From: CAVTAV01 sp963732795
Lineage (GTDB): Bacteria > Pseudomonadota > Alphaproteobacteria > CAVTAV01
Direction of reading: 5' to 3'
Assembly (NCBI GenBank): GCA_963732795.1
Contig: CAVTAV010000011.1
Span: forward strand, 62,001 to 126,000
DNA: 64,000 nt
The notes under the pieces are model-generated. The model saw only the letters and a program-made list of their open reading frames with translations. It had not been told where the DNA came from and did no database searches. Shown here one piece after another: positions 27,411 through 37,019 of this stretch. Positions within the stretch are counted from its first letter, which is position 1; each line of letters begins with the position of its first letter. Made by a program: the position numbers and the translations under genes.

Positions 27411-27471
27411 TGGTCCAAGAGGTCCCGAATTTCGGCCCCCTATATCATCATCCGCAAAAGAAGTTCCAAGA

Positions 27472-27512
27472 AAAAGCGGCTCCCCGCCCAAGCCAAAGGC
27501 CGGGCGGGGAGC
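27472..27512 (-). terminator. Intrinsic terminator of the OsmC-family gene
   Basis: GCTCCCCGCCC and GGGCGGGGAGC form an 11-bp stem (27479–27489 and 27502–27512) with an inner GCC/GGC pairing. On the reverse strand it is followed by CGCTTTTTCTTGG. It lies 11 bases past the OsmC stop. Confidence 0.8.
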
Positions 27513-27523
27513 GGGAAGGCGGG

Positions 27524-28105
27524 TCACGCAACGCGCTCGATGACGACCGGAACGGGCCGGCAGACCGTGTTGCACACCGGCGAGTGCTTCTGGGTGTAGT
27601 CGAGAAGGTCGTTCAGCGCCTCGTCGCTGCAATCGGCCGTCACATGCATCCGGATGCGGATCCGCTCGTAGCCAGGGGAGACGGACTCGTCGAGACCAAG
27701 CAGGCCGCGCACATCCAAATCGCCCTCGAGCTCGGTCGAAAGCTCACGGATCGCGATGCCGCGCGCCATGGCGTGAAGGACGAAGGTCGTCGTCACGCAG
27801 CCGGCGAGGGCATGCAGCAGGTATTCGACCGGATTTGCGCCTTCGTTGTTGCCCAAGAGGACCGGCGGCTCGCCATTGGTGAAGACGAAGTCGTCGGTGC
27901 GAGACTTGTCCTCGCGGCCGGCGCCGTAAAAGTCGCGGATCGCGGAAACGTTCTCGCCGCCGTCGATCCAGCGGTTCCGCGCCCGGAACTGGAAGCGGGC
28001 GATGGATGGGTCGGCTTTGATGGCGTCGATGGTGTCGAATGCGGCCTGGACATCGAGGCCGTTCAAACGAGTCGTTGGAGTTTTGACAGTGGCTTGGGTG
28101 GTCAT
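27524..28105 (-). CDS. OsmC/Ohr-family peroxiredoxin-like protein
   Basis: About 193 residues from the ATG at 28105, preceded by AAAGGAG; an upstream in-frame start lacks such a site. The family core is GANPVEYLLHALAGCVTTTF, with the first cysteine in AGCVT, and the second in HSPVCNTVCRPV. OsmC proteins reduce organic hydroperoxides in the cytoplasm using these two cysteines. The gene is divergent from an AraC-type regulator 133 bases away, which may control it. Confidence 0.87.
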   Translation of the reverse strand: MTTQATVKTPTTRLNGLDVQAAFDTIDAIKADPSIARFQFRARNRWIDGGENVSAIRDFYGAGREDKSRTDDFVFTNGEPPVLLGNNEGANPVEYLLHALAGCVTTTFVLHAMARGIAIRELSTELEGDLDVRGLLGLDESVSPGYERIRIRMHVTADCSDEALNDLLDYTQKHSPVCNTVCRPVPVVIERVA

Positions 28106-28237
28106 CGGTGGTCTCCTTTGGGATCGGGTTGCGGGCCGTTTGCCCGGATGACCCAAAGCTAGGACTCGACATCGTGCGATTTCAGATCGATTTTGGTCGA
28201 AATCGGTCCTTTTGTGCCAAATTCGGAGATTCGAGCC

Positions 28238-29267
28238 ATGGCCAATCCCGTCGAAGCCCTCATCGTCGCCCTGCCCGAAAGCGCAGGATCGGCACTTTAT
28301 GGAATGATCGACGTCCTTGCCGCGACCGGAACCTTGTGGCGCGAGTTGGTCGGCGAGCCGTCGGGCGAGGCGCTAATCCGACCCCGGATCGTGGGGCTCT
28401 CCCGCGAGTCCTTTCGTTGCGGCAACCAAATCCCCGTCGATCCTGAGGTGTCGATCGACGAGGATCCCCACGGCGACATCGTCATCCTGCCCGAGCTCTG
28501 GCTCGCGCCGGATGACGACATGGCGGACCGCTATCCTGAGCTCAAGGAATGGATACGGCGTCGGTTCAAGGCGGGGAGCACGATCTATTCGGCCTGCTCC
28601 GGTTCGATCCTGCTTGCCTCGACCGGTCTCCTCGAAGGGCCGCCAGGCGACGTCCCATTGGGGATACCAGGATTTGTTCCGCGCACGCTTCGCCGATGTC
28701 GATTTCCAACCCGACCCCAACCTCGTCTTTGCCGACGAGTCCGGCCGGATCGTGACGGCGGGCGGCACGACGTCCTGGCATGATCTGGCAATCCACATCA
28801 TCGCCAGGCATTGCAGCCCGGGCGAGGCGATGAGGGTAGCCCAGGTCTATCTATTGAAATGGCACGGCGAGGGACAATTGCCTTATGCGAGTCTCGTGCG
28901 CCGCCAGCCCCATGCCGATTCCGTCGTCCGCGCCGTCGAGGATTGGCTTACGAGACATTTCAAGGAGCCCCACGCCGTCGCGGGCGCTGTGGCGGCCTCG
29001 GCGATCCCGGAACGCAGCCTGAAGCGGCGGTTCAAGTCCGCGACCGGATCGGCGCTGATCGACTATGTCCAGAACCTGCGGATCGAGGCCGCGAAGCGAC
29101 GCTTGGAGCAGGGCGAGATGGCGGTCGACGACATAGCCGCCGACGTCGGCTACGAGAATGCGGCGTTTTTCCGTCGATTGTTCAAGCGATGCACGGGCAT
29201 CGCACCGGGCCAGTACCGGCGGATGTTCCGGCCCATTGCGCAGGCCGGAGAAACCTTGGTCGAGTAG
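28238..29267 (+). CDS. GlxA-type AraC regulator with DJ-1/PfpI domain (frameshifted)
   Basis: The N-terminal half (about 1–190) is a DJ-1/PfpI-like ligand domain (VEALIVALPESAGSALYGMID, IVILPELW, TIYSACSGSILLASTGLLEG). The C-terminal half is an AraC DNA-binding domain with two helix-turn-helix motifs (IPERSLKRRFKSATG and VGYENAAFFRRLFKRCTG). One extra G at 28637–28639 splits the frame; without it the sequence reads LLEGRQATSHWGYQDLF. It is divergent from the OsmC-family gene, its likely target. The start ATG is at 28238 with GGAG upstream. Confidence 0.87.
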
Positions 29268-29273
29268 ATGCCG

Positions 29274-30203
29274 TCAGGCGGTGCGGGCTTCGGATTCCCG
29301 CTTCTCCATGGCCTTTTCGATCTCGGTGATCGCGGCATGGAGGGCGCGGTCGACCGCGCGCTCCCAATCCTTGCCGATGGCGCCGGGGGGAAGCTTGGGG
29401 AACAGGATCTCGCGCGACGAGCTGATCAGCCCGCCTTCCATGCCCTCCGGCCCTTCGACGAAGCCGACCATCGCATCCTTCGCGGTGCCGCCCTGCTTGC
29501 CGAAGCCCGGGATGAGGAAGGGCGAGGAGGGGAGCTCCTTGCGGATGGCTGCCGCCTCCGACGGGCTGTTCGCGCCGACCACGACGCCGATCGACGACCA
29601 GCCGGTCTCCGGCCCCTTGTGGCGTTTGGCGATGCCGGACAGCTTGCGCGCCACCACCTCGTAAAGCGGTGTCTTGCCGATCATCTCGGCCTGGAAGTCC
29701 TTCGCGCCGGGGTTGGAGGTTTTGGCGAGGATGAAGGCTCCGCCGTCACTGGCATCGGCGGCCTCGATGAAGGGCTCGAGGCTGTCGAGGCCGAGATAGG
29801 GATTGATCGTGATCGCATCGGCCTGGAGGGGCGCGCCCTTGGAGAGATAAGCCGTGGCATAGGCCTCGGCGGTCGAGCCGATATCGCCGCGCTTGACGTC
29901 CAGGATTACGACGATCCCGTTCGCCCGGGCGCGCTTCATGCAGTTGTCCAGGACTTCGATCCCGCGCCAGCCCATCTGCTCGAAAAAGGCCGATTGCGGC
30001 TTGATCGCGGCGACTTTGCCGGAAACTCGGTCCATCACGGCGGCGACGAAAGTGCGCACGGCCGAGGCGGTCTGTAGCGAATTCGGCGCCATGTCGCCGA
30101 TGCGGAAGAATTGCGGAATGAGATGCAAATGCGGGTCGATGCCGACGCACAAAGGGTGACCGGTCTTTCTGACAGCCGTAATCAGGCGGTCACCAAAATG
30201 CAT
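29274..30203 (-). CDS. pyrF: Orotidine 5'-phosphate decarboxylase, type 2 (PyrF)
   Basis: The last step of UMP synthesis. The catalytic segment is VVILDVKRGDIGSTAEAY, with the KxxDxxxxT-type Lys/Asp set of the long (type 2) form, and the substrate-binding region is FLIPGFGKQGG. 309 residues, longer than the type 1 enzyme of about 230, and the N-terminus RLITAVRKTGHPLCVGIDPHL is typical. No frameshift. It is convergent with the AraC-type gene, which ends six bases away. Confidence 0.93.
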   Translation of the reverse strand: MHFGDRLITAVRKTGHPLCVGIDPHLHLIPQFFRIGDMAPNSLQTASAVRTFVAAVMDRVSGKVAAIKPQSAFFEQMGWRGIEVLDNCMKRARANGIVVILDVKRGDIGSTAEAYATAYLSKGAPLQADAITINPYLGLDSLEPFIEAADASDGGAFILAKTSNPGAKDFQAEMIGKTPLYEVVARKLSGIAKRHKGPETGWSSIGVVVGANSPSEAAAIRKELPSSPFLIPGFGKQGGTAKDAMVGFVEGPEGMEGGLISSSREILFPKLPPGAIGKDWERAVDRALHAAITEIEKAMEKRESEARTA

Positions 30204-30259
30204 TCCGCTCTCGTCCCCGGTTGGTGCTGGCTAAGAAACCCGTACAGACTTCAAACCTA

Positions 30260-30696
30260 TCAGTCCATTGGAACGGCGAAAAGTATCAATATTCGGTTTC
30301 CAAACCGGATTTTCGCCAGCGCGTCGATGGCGCGGCGCTCGGCCTTGGTCGGCCGGCCGGCGCCCTTGTCACGTTGGCCTGGCGGGGCCTTCGTAGGGCT
30401 TTCGGACTCGGCCGAGGGGGCGAACAGATCCTCATAGAGGCCCTGCGCTTCGTTTGCCGGACCCCGGCGCGTTCCGGCGCAAGGATCTTCACGACCCGCA
30501 CGGTGCGGCCCTGGTTGAACGAGACGATGTCGCCCGGCCGGACGGTCTGGCTCGGTTTCGAGGCGAGGGTCCGGTTCACCCGGACCTTGTTATCCTGGCA
30601 TTGGCGTGCGGCCAAGGACCGGGTCTTGAAGAAGCGCGCGAACCACAGCCATTTGTCGAGCCGCTGGGTCGCGGCGGCGGTGCTGCCGTCGCTCAC
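30260..30696 (-). CDS. S4-domain RNA-binding protein, Hsp15-like (frameshifted)
   Basis: The S4 motif reads QRLDKWLWFARFFKTRSLAA, then DNKVRVNRTLASKPSQTVRPGD. The frame breaks near 30467 in ILAPE/GTRRGPANEAQGLYEDL; adding one G restores the family-typical basic tail GAGRPTKAERRAIDALAK and a stop at 30260. It is about 145 residues long and likely binds rRNA or the 50S subunit. The GTG start overlaps the stop of the helicase gene (GTGA), a pairing found widely in alphaproteobacteria. Confidence 0.87.
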
Positions 30697-33309
30697 CGTT
30701 GGCTCTGCCGTTTGAGGCCGGCGAGGGCGGCGAAGGGCGAATGTGTCGGCGCGGTTCTCGGCTTGCGGGGACGTCGGCGCGGCGAGGGGCGTCTGGCGAG
30801 GCGGCTATACCAGACGGCGTTCTCCGTCGTGGTCGCGGTAAAGCCGAGGGCGGTCAGGATTGCGCGCGAAATCCGGGCCGCCGCCACCGACCATCCCGGC
30901 CAGGTCGTTCGAGGCCTCGAAGGGGCCGGTCTGGTTCGCCGCGCGGAGGGCCGCGGCTAGCCGCTCAAGCATGTCGATCCGGACCGCGCGCTTGCCGATC
31001 ACGCGGTATCCGACGGCTTCATAGAACCAGGGCTCCGCACCCGCCTCGATATCGAGCGCGACCGCGCCGGACCGGGGGAGCGGCGGCAACACCTTTGCGT
31101 CACGATAGACCGCCGCCAGCATCAGCTTGAGCCTGGCGGCGGCGGGTTTGAGGAGCGCCGGCATATAGATGCTGGTCTCGCCGAAGACGACGCCGAGCTT
31201 GCGAAGCGCCGCACGGTCCGATTTCTCGAGCGGTTTGAGCGCTTCCATGGCGCTCGATCGCGGGAGATTGCCGAGAGCCTGGACCAGGGTGAAGGCGAGG
31301 CCGCGCGCGGGACCTTTGAGCGGCCGGCCGCGCCGCCCCGAGGACTTCGACGTCGCCTCGATCGCTTCGGAAAGCCGGACAAGAGGGCCGAGCGCGGCGC
31401 GGATATGGGCCTTGAGCCAGTCGTCGAGCCGGGTCTGGACGATCTGCCGCTGGCCATTCTCCAGGAGCGAGGCGCGATCGAGGGAGACCCGTGGCGAGAG
31501 CACGTCCTTGCCGGCTGTAAGCCGGCCGATCGGCTGGCCGTTCCAGACCAGCACGGCGTCCGCATTGTCGACGCGAAGCGCGATATCGGAATCGGGGGCG
31601 GCGGCGAGGCGGTTGACGCGGCGCTTGATTTCGCTCGAAAGCGCGCGGTTGGCGGCGTTCATCAGCGCCCGGGTCTCGGCGCCGCGGGCCTCGGCATCGG
31701 GCTCGAAACGAAAGCCCTTGAGCATGCCCATGAAATGGCCTTCGACACTGACCTCGCCGTCCGGGCCGACAAGCGCGATCACATCCTCGTTCTCGCGCAT
31801 CTGACGCATCAGGACCGAAGAGCGCCGGTCGATGAAGCGCTGGGACAGGCGCTCATGCAGCGCGTCCGACAGCCGGTCCTCGACCTCGCGGGTGCGCTCC
31901 TGCCAATGCAGGGGATCGTCGACCCAGCCGGAATGGTTCGCCACATAGGTCCAGGTGCGGATATGGGCGAGCCGGGTCGCCAGCGTGTCGATGTCGCCCT
32001 GGGTATTGTCGAGCCGATCGACCTGGCGCGCGATCCAGGACCGGGGCAGCACGCCGTCATTGGTCATGAGGTGGCGATAGACCTCGGCGACGAGGGCGGC
32101 ATGGACATCGGCCATGGTCTTGCGGAAATCCGGGATCTGGCAGACTTGCCAGAACAGCGCGACCGCGGCCGGGCCTGCGGCGAGGCGCACGAGGCTCTCG
32201 TCGCGGGCGAGGGTCCGCAACACGCTCAAATCTTCGGACTCGCGCGTCTGGGTAAGAAAGGACAGGGGCGGTTTCGCTTCGAGGCTGCGGATCAGCGCCG
32301 TCGGGTTCGAATAGTCGAGGTCGCCGTTGCGCCATTCGAGCTTGCGCACCGTCTCGAAGCTATGGCTCTCGATGCGCTCGACCATCTCCGGCGTCAGAAT
32401 CGCGCCGTCGTCATCGGCTCCGGTCGCAAGCCCGAAGGTGCCGTTGTTCATATGACGGCCGGCGCGGCCCGCGATCTGGGCGATCTCGGCCGTGGTCAGC
32501 GGCCGGTGAATCCGGCCGTCGAATTTGGTGAGCGAGGCGAAGACGACGTGGTTGATGCTCATATTGAGCCCCATGCCGATCGCATCCGTAGCGACGAGGT
32601 AATCGACGTCGCCGGCTTCGTAGAGCGCAACCTGGGCGTTACGGGTGCGCGGGCTCAGCGCGCCCATCACCACCGCCGCGCCGCCCTTCTGGCGCCGGAT
32701 CACCTCGGCGAGCGCATAGACCTCGGCCGCGCTGAAGGCGACGATCGCGCTCCGGCGCGGCAGGCGGCTGATTTTCTTCGGCCCCGTGAAGCTCAGTTGC
32801 GAGAAACGCGGCCGGGTCACGATCTCGGCCTCGGGGATGAGCCGGCGAATGAGCGAGCGCATCGAGTCCGAACCGAGGAAGAGCGTCTCCTCGCGCCCAC
32901 GCAGGTTCAGCAAGCGATGGGTAAAGACATGTCCGCGCTCGGGATCCTCGGCGAGCTGGATTTCGTCGATCGCGACGAAGGCGACATCCTTGTCCACCGG
33001 CATCGATTCCGCGGTGCACACAAAATAGGCAGCATTGGGCGGCGTGATCTTCTCCTCGCCGGTGATCAGGGCCACGCGAGTCGGGCCTTTGAGCGCAACG
33101 ATCTTGTCGTAGATCTCGCGCGCGAGAAGCCGCAGCGGCAATCCGATCATGCCCGAAGAATGGCCGACCAGACGCTCGACGGCGTAATGGGTTTTTCCGG
33201 TGTTTGTGGGGCCAAGAACGGCGGCAATCCGCCCTTCCGCGCGGCGTACGACGCGAGATACCCGGTCTCTCGGAAGCCTGAAGGCGGCGCTTGGCAACGT
33301 CTCCGTCAT
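30693..33309 (-). CDS. SUV3-like DEAD/DEAH helicase (frameshift near C-terminus)
   Basis: A bacterial relative of the mitochondrial RNA helicase SUV3. Walker A VLGPTNTGKTHYA, motif II FVAIDEIQLAEDPERG, motif III-like LFLGSDSMRSLI, and motif VI QIAGRAGRHMNNGTFG are all present. The C-terminal half is the large alphaproteobacterial extension (residues about 450–860) with repeated basic segments. A deletion in a GC run near 30870 shifts the frame; the restored tail is ILTALGFTATTTENAVWYS and ends at 30693, overlapping the S4 gene. I chose ATG 33309; a GTG at 33378 is also in frame. Confidence 0.88.
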
Positions 33310-33467
33310 TCCGAAAGCAGAGTCTGATTTTACGCGAGTTTTAGCAAGTCCAAAAATGGCACGGAACCGATTCCGCACCGCAACGTTTCAATTGACTGAA
33401 GGCGTCTGCTCAGGAATAAAGTCTGGCGGGGGGCCGCCTTGACTCGGCAGTGAGAGGAACGCGTACG

Positions 33468-33884
33468 ATGAAGAAAATCTCCCCCCTCAATTCCCTTATC
33501 TCGGCAGCGGTTATCGGCGTGGCGGTATTGGGCACCGTCGCGGCGACGAGCGCGCAGGCAGCCGATCCCCAGTCCCTGAGCGGCTATTCCGATGTGGTCG
33601 ACCTGACCGCGGGCGGCATGATCGGCCAGACGGTCGTCAGCCGCAACGGAATGAAGCTCGGACAGGTGTCGGATTTGGTGATCGGCAAAGCGGACAAAGT
33701 GTCCTATGCCGTCATTTCGGTCGAGAAAGCGAGGGACAAGCGGGTTGTCATTCCCTATCAGTCTCTGAAGGTCGGGCCGAAGGTCGTGACCGTTCAGTCC
33801 GACATGAGCTCGGCCGACGCCGTTCGGTTGCCGGAATATGAGCCGAAGGACTTCACGTCGATCCGGACGGCCAGCCGGGGCTGA
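33468..33884 (+). CDS. Secreted PRC-barrel protein (first copy)
   Basis: Signal peptide (LISAAVIGVAVLGTVAATSAQA, cleaved before ADPQS) and one PRC-barrel: MIGQTVVSRNGMKLGQVSDLVI, SYAVISVEKARDKRVVIPYQSL. 138 residues from the ATG at 33468. PRC-barrel domains bind partner proteins; secreted single-domain forms are common in alphaproteobacteria but have no known role. A similar gene follows 131 bases later with low sequence identity but equal layout. Confidence 0.8.
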   Translation: MKKISPLNSLISAAVIGVAVLGTVAATSAQAADPQSLSGYSDVVDLTAGGMIGQTVVSRNGMKLGQVSDLVIGKADKVSYAVISVEKARDKRVVIPYQSLKVGPKVVTVQSDMSSADAVRLPEYEPKDFTSIRTASRG

Positions 33885-33922
33885 CGCCCGCCCAGTCGCT
33901 TTCTGAACAAAGCTTAATCTTT

Positions 33923-33960
33923 CGAGCCGGAACCCATGGCGGTTTCGGCTCGTTTGTTAT
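33923..33960 (+). terminator. Probable intrinsic terminator after the first PRC-barrel gene
   Basis: CGAGCCGGAAC (33923–33933) pairs with GTTTCGGCTCG (33942–33952) with one G·T wobble and an eight-base loop, followed by TTTGTTATT. It starts 38 bases after the stop codon. Confidence 0.65.
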
Positions 33961-34015
33961 TCGGGTGCAGATGGTGCGCCCGAATTCATGAATGAGACCC
34001 GAAAAGAGCTGCGAC

Positions 34016-34471
34016 ATGAACAAACCCCAGAAAATGACGGCCGGATTGCGATTGGGCGCCGTTGCGCTGTTTGCGGCTCTTGCTGCCGCGCCGGCCGCCG
34101 CCAAGGACGTTCATCTGAATGTGCAGGGCACGACGGAACCTGCCGGCCAGAATGTAGCCGCCGAAGGCACGGCGCCGCCGCTCTCGGCCGTCGATCAGAT
34201 CGTCGGCCGCAACCTCGTCAATCAAAACGGTGCGACGATAGGCAGGATCGACGACGTCGTCCGGCTCAAGGCCGACAACACGCCCTTCGCCATCATCTCG
34301 ATCAAGCGGCCCGGCAAGTCCAACAAGGATATCACGATCCGCTACAGCGACCTCAAGCTGATGCCGGAGGAGGTGATGGTCAACACGACTCTGTCGGCAA
34401 GTGATTATGCCGTGATGCCGGCCTATGACCCCAGCAGGTACAAGACGCTCGATGGGTCCTCGCCCGGCTGA
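34016..34471 (+). CDS. Secreted PRC-barrel protein (second copy)
   Basis: Start ATG 34016 (MNKPQKMTAGLRLGAVALFA), signal peptide ending AAAPAAAKD, then a low-complexity stretch and a PRC-barrel: QIVGRNLVNQNGATIGRIDDVV, PFAIISIKRPGKSNKDITIRYSDL. 151 residues. It is probably cotranscribed with the EF-hand gene 33 bases downstream. With the first PRC-barrel gene, EF-hand protein and the sigma factor next door, it looks like part of an envelope-related cluster, but this is inference from position. Confidence 0.78.
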   Translation: MNKPQKMTAGLRLGAVALFAALAAAPAAAKDVHLNVQGTTEPAGQNVAAEGTAPPLSAVDQIVGRNLVNQNGATIGRIDDVVRLKADNTPFAIISIKRPGKSNKDITIRYSDLKLMPEEVMVNTTLSASDYAVMPAYDPSRYKTLDGSSPG

Positions 34472-34504
34472 TTCCCGCCACAGGACAAAGAAAGGAGTTG
34501 TCCC

Positions 34505-34888
34505 ATGAGACATTCGATTTCCCCGACACTTGCGGCTGCCGCCCTGTTCGCACTCGCCGGCGCTTCCGTGGCGAGCGCGGCGGGGCTCAACACTGACCAG
34601 AGCCAGCCGCCGCTTTCGAGCGAGTCGGATAACGGCCTGGCGGCTCCGAGCAGTGTCGGGTCCGACCTAAAGAGCGGTCTGACCATCGAGGATTTTGTCA
34701 ATGCCGACAAAAACCGTGACGGATTTCTCAGCAAGAAGGAATTCCAGGCGATGGCGAAAATGGTCGAGAACGAGAATAAAACCTCGGCCGCGCTCGCCAA
34801 GGTAGACAACTTCGCTAAGGACGACAGCAACAACGACGGCAAGATCTCGGCGCAAGAGCTTGGCGTTCTCGGCGCCGGCGCGGGCTGA
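34505..34888 (+). CDS. Secreted EF-hand calcium-binding protein
   Basis: A signal peptide (MRHSISPTLAAAALFALAGASVASA) and two EF-hand loops: NADKNRDGFLSKKEF and KDDSNNDGKISAQEL, each with the D-x-N/D-x-D-G spacing and terminal glutamate. 127 residues. It should bind calcium in the periplasm; its partner is unknown. It starts after AAAGGAG and lies 33 bases behind the second PRC-barrel gene. Confidence 0.83.
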   Translation: MRHSISPTLAAAALFALAGASVASAAGLNTDQSQPPLSSESDNGLAAPSSVGSDLKSGLTIEDFVNADKNRDGFLSKKEFQAMAKMVENENKTSAALAKVDNFAKDDSNNDGKISAQELGVLGAGAG

Positions 34889-35075
34889 GGCGGGCCTGCG
34901 AAAACTCGAATCGATATCGGAACTTTTTGATGAGGAGGGCGTTCTCGTGGCGGAACTTGGGAAAGTATGTGGCGAGAGCATGCCTTCTTCCAAGAACCGC
35001 GAATGAGTTCAAGGGGTTGGAGGCGGCAATCGGCCGCCTCGCCCATTGGGCGGCGTGAAGTGAGATTATGATGGG

Positions 35076-35414
35076 GTGCGTGGGGTGAAGCGGTTTTGTG
35101 ATCCCCGGCTTTGGGAATTCCTGGATGGTCGTCCGGGCCGGCTTTCCCGATTCCGACTCGCCGCCCGCGAGATTATCGATAGCGACGTCGCGGCGGAGGC
35201 GGCGGCCCATCGCCGGCAAAATCGAGGCCTTCAATCCATCGGCGCTTCCGCCCTTGCCGAACCCGTCCCGCAACGGATGCACGATCTGCTCGCCGCCGCC
35301 GTCGACGAGCCCGAGCATCCGCTAGAGCCGCGCGCTTTGTGGCACGCCGGGTATTTCTGGCTTGCCGCGGCGCTCGCCGTTTCGGCAGGCTCGATCCTCT
35401 GGTGGGCCCGCTAG
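35076..35414 (+). CDS. Probable short anti-sigma factor with C-terminal membrane helix
   Basis: 112 residues from a GTG at 35076. It starts DPRLWEFLDGRPG, as in anti-sigma factors whose N-terminus reads 'L..FLDGRLD', continues through a helical region with AAHRRQNRGLQSIGAS and EPVPQRMHDLL, a phrase frequent in such proteins, and ends in one membrane segment (GYFWLAAALAVSAGSILWW). It has no zinc-binding HxxxCxxC. It lies 188 bases before an ECF sigma factor on the same strand, which supports the call. The GTG start is uncertain. Confidence 0.5.
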   Translation: MRGVKRFCDPRLWEFLDGRPGRLSRFRLAAREIIDSDVAAEAAAHRRQNRGLQSIGASALAEPVPQRMHDLLAAAVDEPEHPLEPRALWHAGYFWLAAALAVSAGSILWWAR

Positions 35415-35602
35415 CTTTCCCCATTGGGATGCGGACGCGTGGCAAAGCACAGAAATCTCCCTCAAATCGACACAATCAAACCACAATCGAAAAATAGCTT
35501 CCGATCGTCGAGGCCACGCAGCAAGCAACTCAAGATTAGAAGGATCGAGACCAACACACCGATCTCTCGCCTTGTCTTCAATTCTCCACAAGAGGTGATG
35601 AC

Positions 35603-36175
35603 ATGAGTTTGCGCTCGTCGGACGTCGCGGCCATCGAACAGGAAATACCTCATCTCCGGCGCTTTGCCCGCGCCCGCGTCGGCAATGCCGATCTCGCCGA
35701 TGACCTGGTCCAAGGTTGCCTCGAACGCGCGATCGAGAACTTCTCGACCTTCACGCGCGGCACCAATCTCAGGGCCTGGCTCCTGACCATCTTGCGCAAT
35801 CATCAGATCAGCGAATACCGCAAGGCGGCGCGCCGGCCCGAATATGTCTCCATTGACGATGTGAGCTATCTCGAGGCTCAGGCGCCGTCCCAGGACAAGG
35901 TTCTGGAAGCGAAGCAGTTCCTCGATCTCTTCGACCGCCTGTCCGATTCCGACCAGGAGATCCTGCTCCTCGTCGGCGCCGAAGGCCTCAAATACGAAGA
36001 GGCCGCGGACGTGGTCGGCATTCCGGTCGGCACCGTGCGCTCCCGCGTGTTCCGCGCCCGCGAGCGGCTCCAAACCATGGCCTCCCGCATGAATGCCGTC
36101 GGCGATACCGCCCGCACCGTGTCGAAACGCGGATCAGCGATCTCCGGCATCGGTTCCCATCCTCACTTCGCCTGA
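35603..36175 (+). CDS. ECF-type RNA polymerase sigma factor
   Basis: 190 residues. Region 2: EIPHLRRFARARVGNADLADDLVQGCLERAI (quoted as NADLADDLVQGCLERAI), GTNLRAWLLTILRN; region 4: LSDSDQEILLLVGAEGLKYEEAADVVGIPVGTVRSRVFRARERL (key part GIPVGTVRSRVFRARERL). There is no sigma 1.1 or region 3, as in ECF factors. The preceding small membrane protein is a probable anti-sigma factor. The start ATG follows GAGGTGATG. Target genes are unknown; the adjacent secreted PRC-barrel, EF-hand and porin-like genes are candidates. Confidence 0.9.
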   Translation: MSLRSSDVAAIEQEIPHLRRFARARVGNADLADDLVQGCLERAIENFSTFTRGTNLRAWLLTILRNHQISEYRKAARRPEYVSIDDVSYLEAQAPSQDKVLEAKQFLDLFDRLSDSDQEILLLVGAEGLKYEEAADVVGIPVGTVRSRVFRARERLQTMASRMNAVGDTARTVSKRGSAISGIGSHPHFA

Positions 36176-36203
36176 CGTCCCTCCAGACGATCTTCAGCGA
36201 AAA

Positions 36204-36237
36204 ACGCCCCGCGCATCATGTCCGATGCGCGGGGCGT
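36204..36237 (-). terminator. Intrinsic terminator of the porin-like gene
   Basis: ACGCCCCGCGCAT (36204–36216) pairs perfectly with ATGCGCGGGGCGT (36225–36237) around an eight-base loop. On the reverse strand the stem is followed by TTTTCGCTG. It lies between two convergent genes and could serve both, but only the reverse side has a T run. Confidence 0.85.
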
Positions 36238-36261
36238 GATCGCTCTAGGCTTGCCTGCAGG

Positions 36262-36870
36262 CTAGAAGTAAAGCGCGGCGGCACCCATGACCCGGCTCTT
36301 GCCGGGACTGAAGGTTGCCGTGGGCGACGTGGTCAGCGGCGTCGCACTGTTGAAGTTAGTGTGATCGTATTCGAGGCGGACGGCGAGATTGGCCAGCAGG
36401 CCGAGCTCGACGCCGGCGCCGTATTTGAAGCCGTCGAAATTATGCTTCGACGTGCTCAGGCTGTCGCTGAAACGAAACGCCGCATTCTCGTAGCCGGCTC
36501 GGCCATAGACGAGAAAGCGACCGCCCAGCAGATAGCCGACCCGGCCGGTCAGGCCGAAAGTCCGTTTGGACTTGCCGGAGAAGATCGTGACGCCGTTGTT
36601 GAAATTGAAGTCGTTGTGGTCCAGCGACACGTCGCCTTCGGCGCCGATCACGATGTTGGGCAGAACTTTGAAATCGAGGCCGGCGATCATGCCGTAGCCG
36701 AAATTCGAATTGCTACCGACATGGACGCCCGAGCCGTTCACGTGCACGGCGTCTTTGTCCACGCCGGCTTCGGCTCCGATATAGAATCCGTTGAAAACCT
36801 CGGCATTGGCCGGAAGCGCGATGGCCGTACCGGTGAGAAGCGCCGCCCCCGCCAAGATGAGCTTTTTCAT
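36262..36870 (-). CDS. Outer-membrane beta-barrel protein (Omp25/opacity-like)
   Basis: From ATG 36870: signal peptide (MKKLILAGAALLTGTAIALP, cleaved near ANAEV), then alternating strands typical of an eight-stranded barrel: NGFYIGAEAGVDKD, YGMIAGLDFKVLPNIVIGAEG, TGRVGYLLGGRFLVYGRAGYEN and GVELGLLANLAVRLEYDH. It ends with the aromatic C-terminus GAAALYF, recognised by the BAM complex. 202 residues. The role may be structural; no ligand is suggested. Confidence 0.85.
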   Translation of the reverse strand: MKKLILAGAALLTGTAIALPANAEVFNGFYIGAEAGVDKDAVHVNGSGVHVGSNSNFGYGMIAGLDFKVLPNIVIGAEGDVSLDHNDFNFNNGVTIFSGKSKRTFGLTGRVGYLLGGRFLVYGRAGYENAAFRFSDSLSTSKHNFDGFKYGAGVELGLLANLAVRLEYDHTNFNSATPLTTSPTATFSPGKSRVMGAAALYF

Positions 36871-37019
36871 GCGATATTTCCTCGTTGCGTTTACAGGTAC
36901 TCTAACCGTCCCAAAATCGGACAGGGACAGTCCCGACAATCAACTCGCGGGACGGGGAAAAGTTCCTGAGGCGTGATCAAATGTTAGTCACATTGCGACA
37001 GTTCGCGTGACCTTTCGGG

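Noticed and set aside
31405..33327. A 640-codon forward open frame opposite the helicase gene
   Set aside because: It is antisense to a clear helicase with all motifs; long open frames opposite GC-rich genes arise from codon bias. Its composition is rich in Arg, Gly and Ala without motifs.
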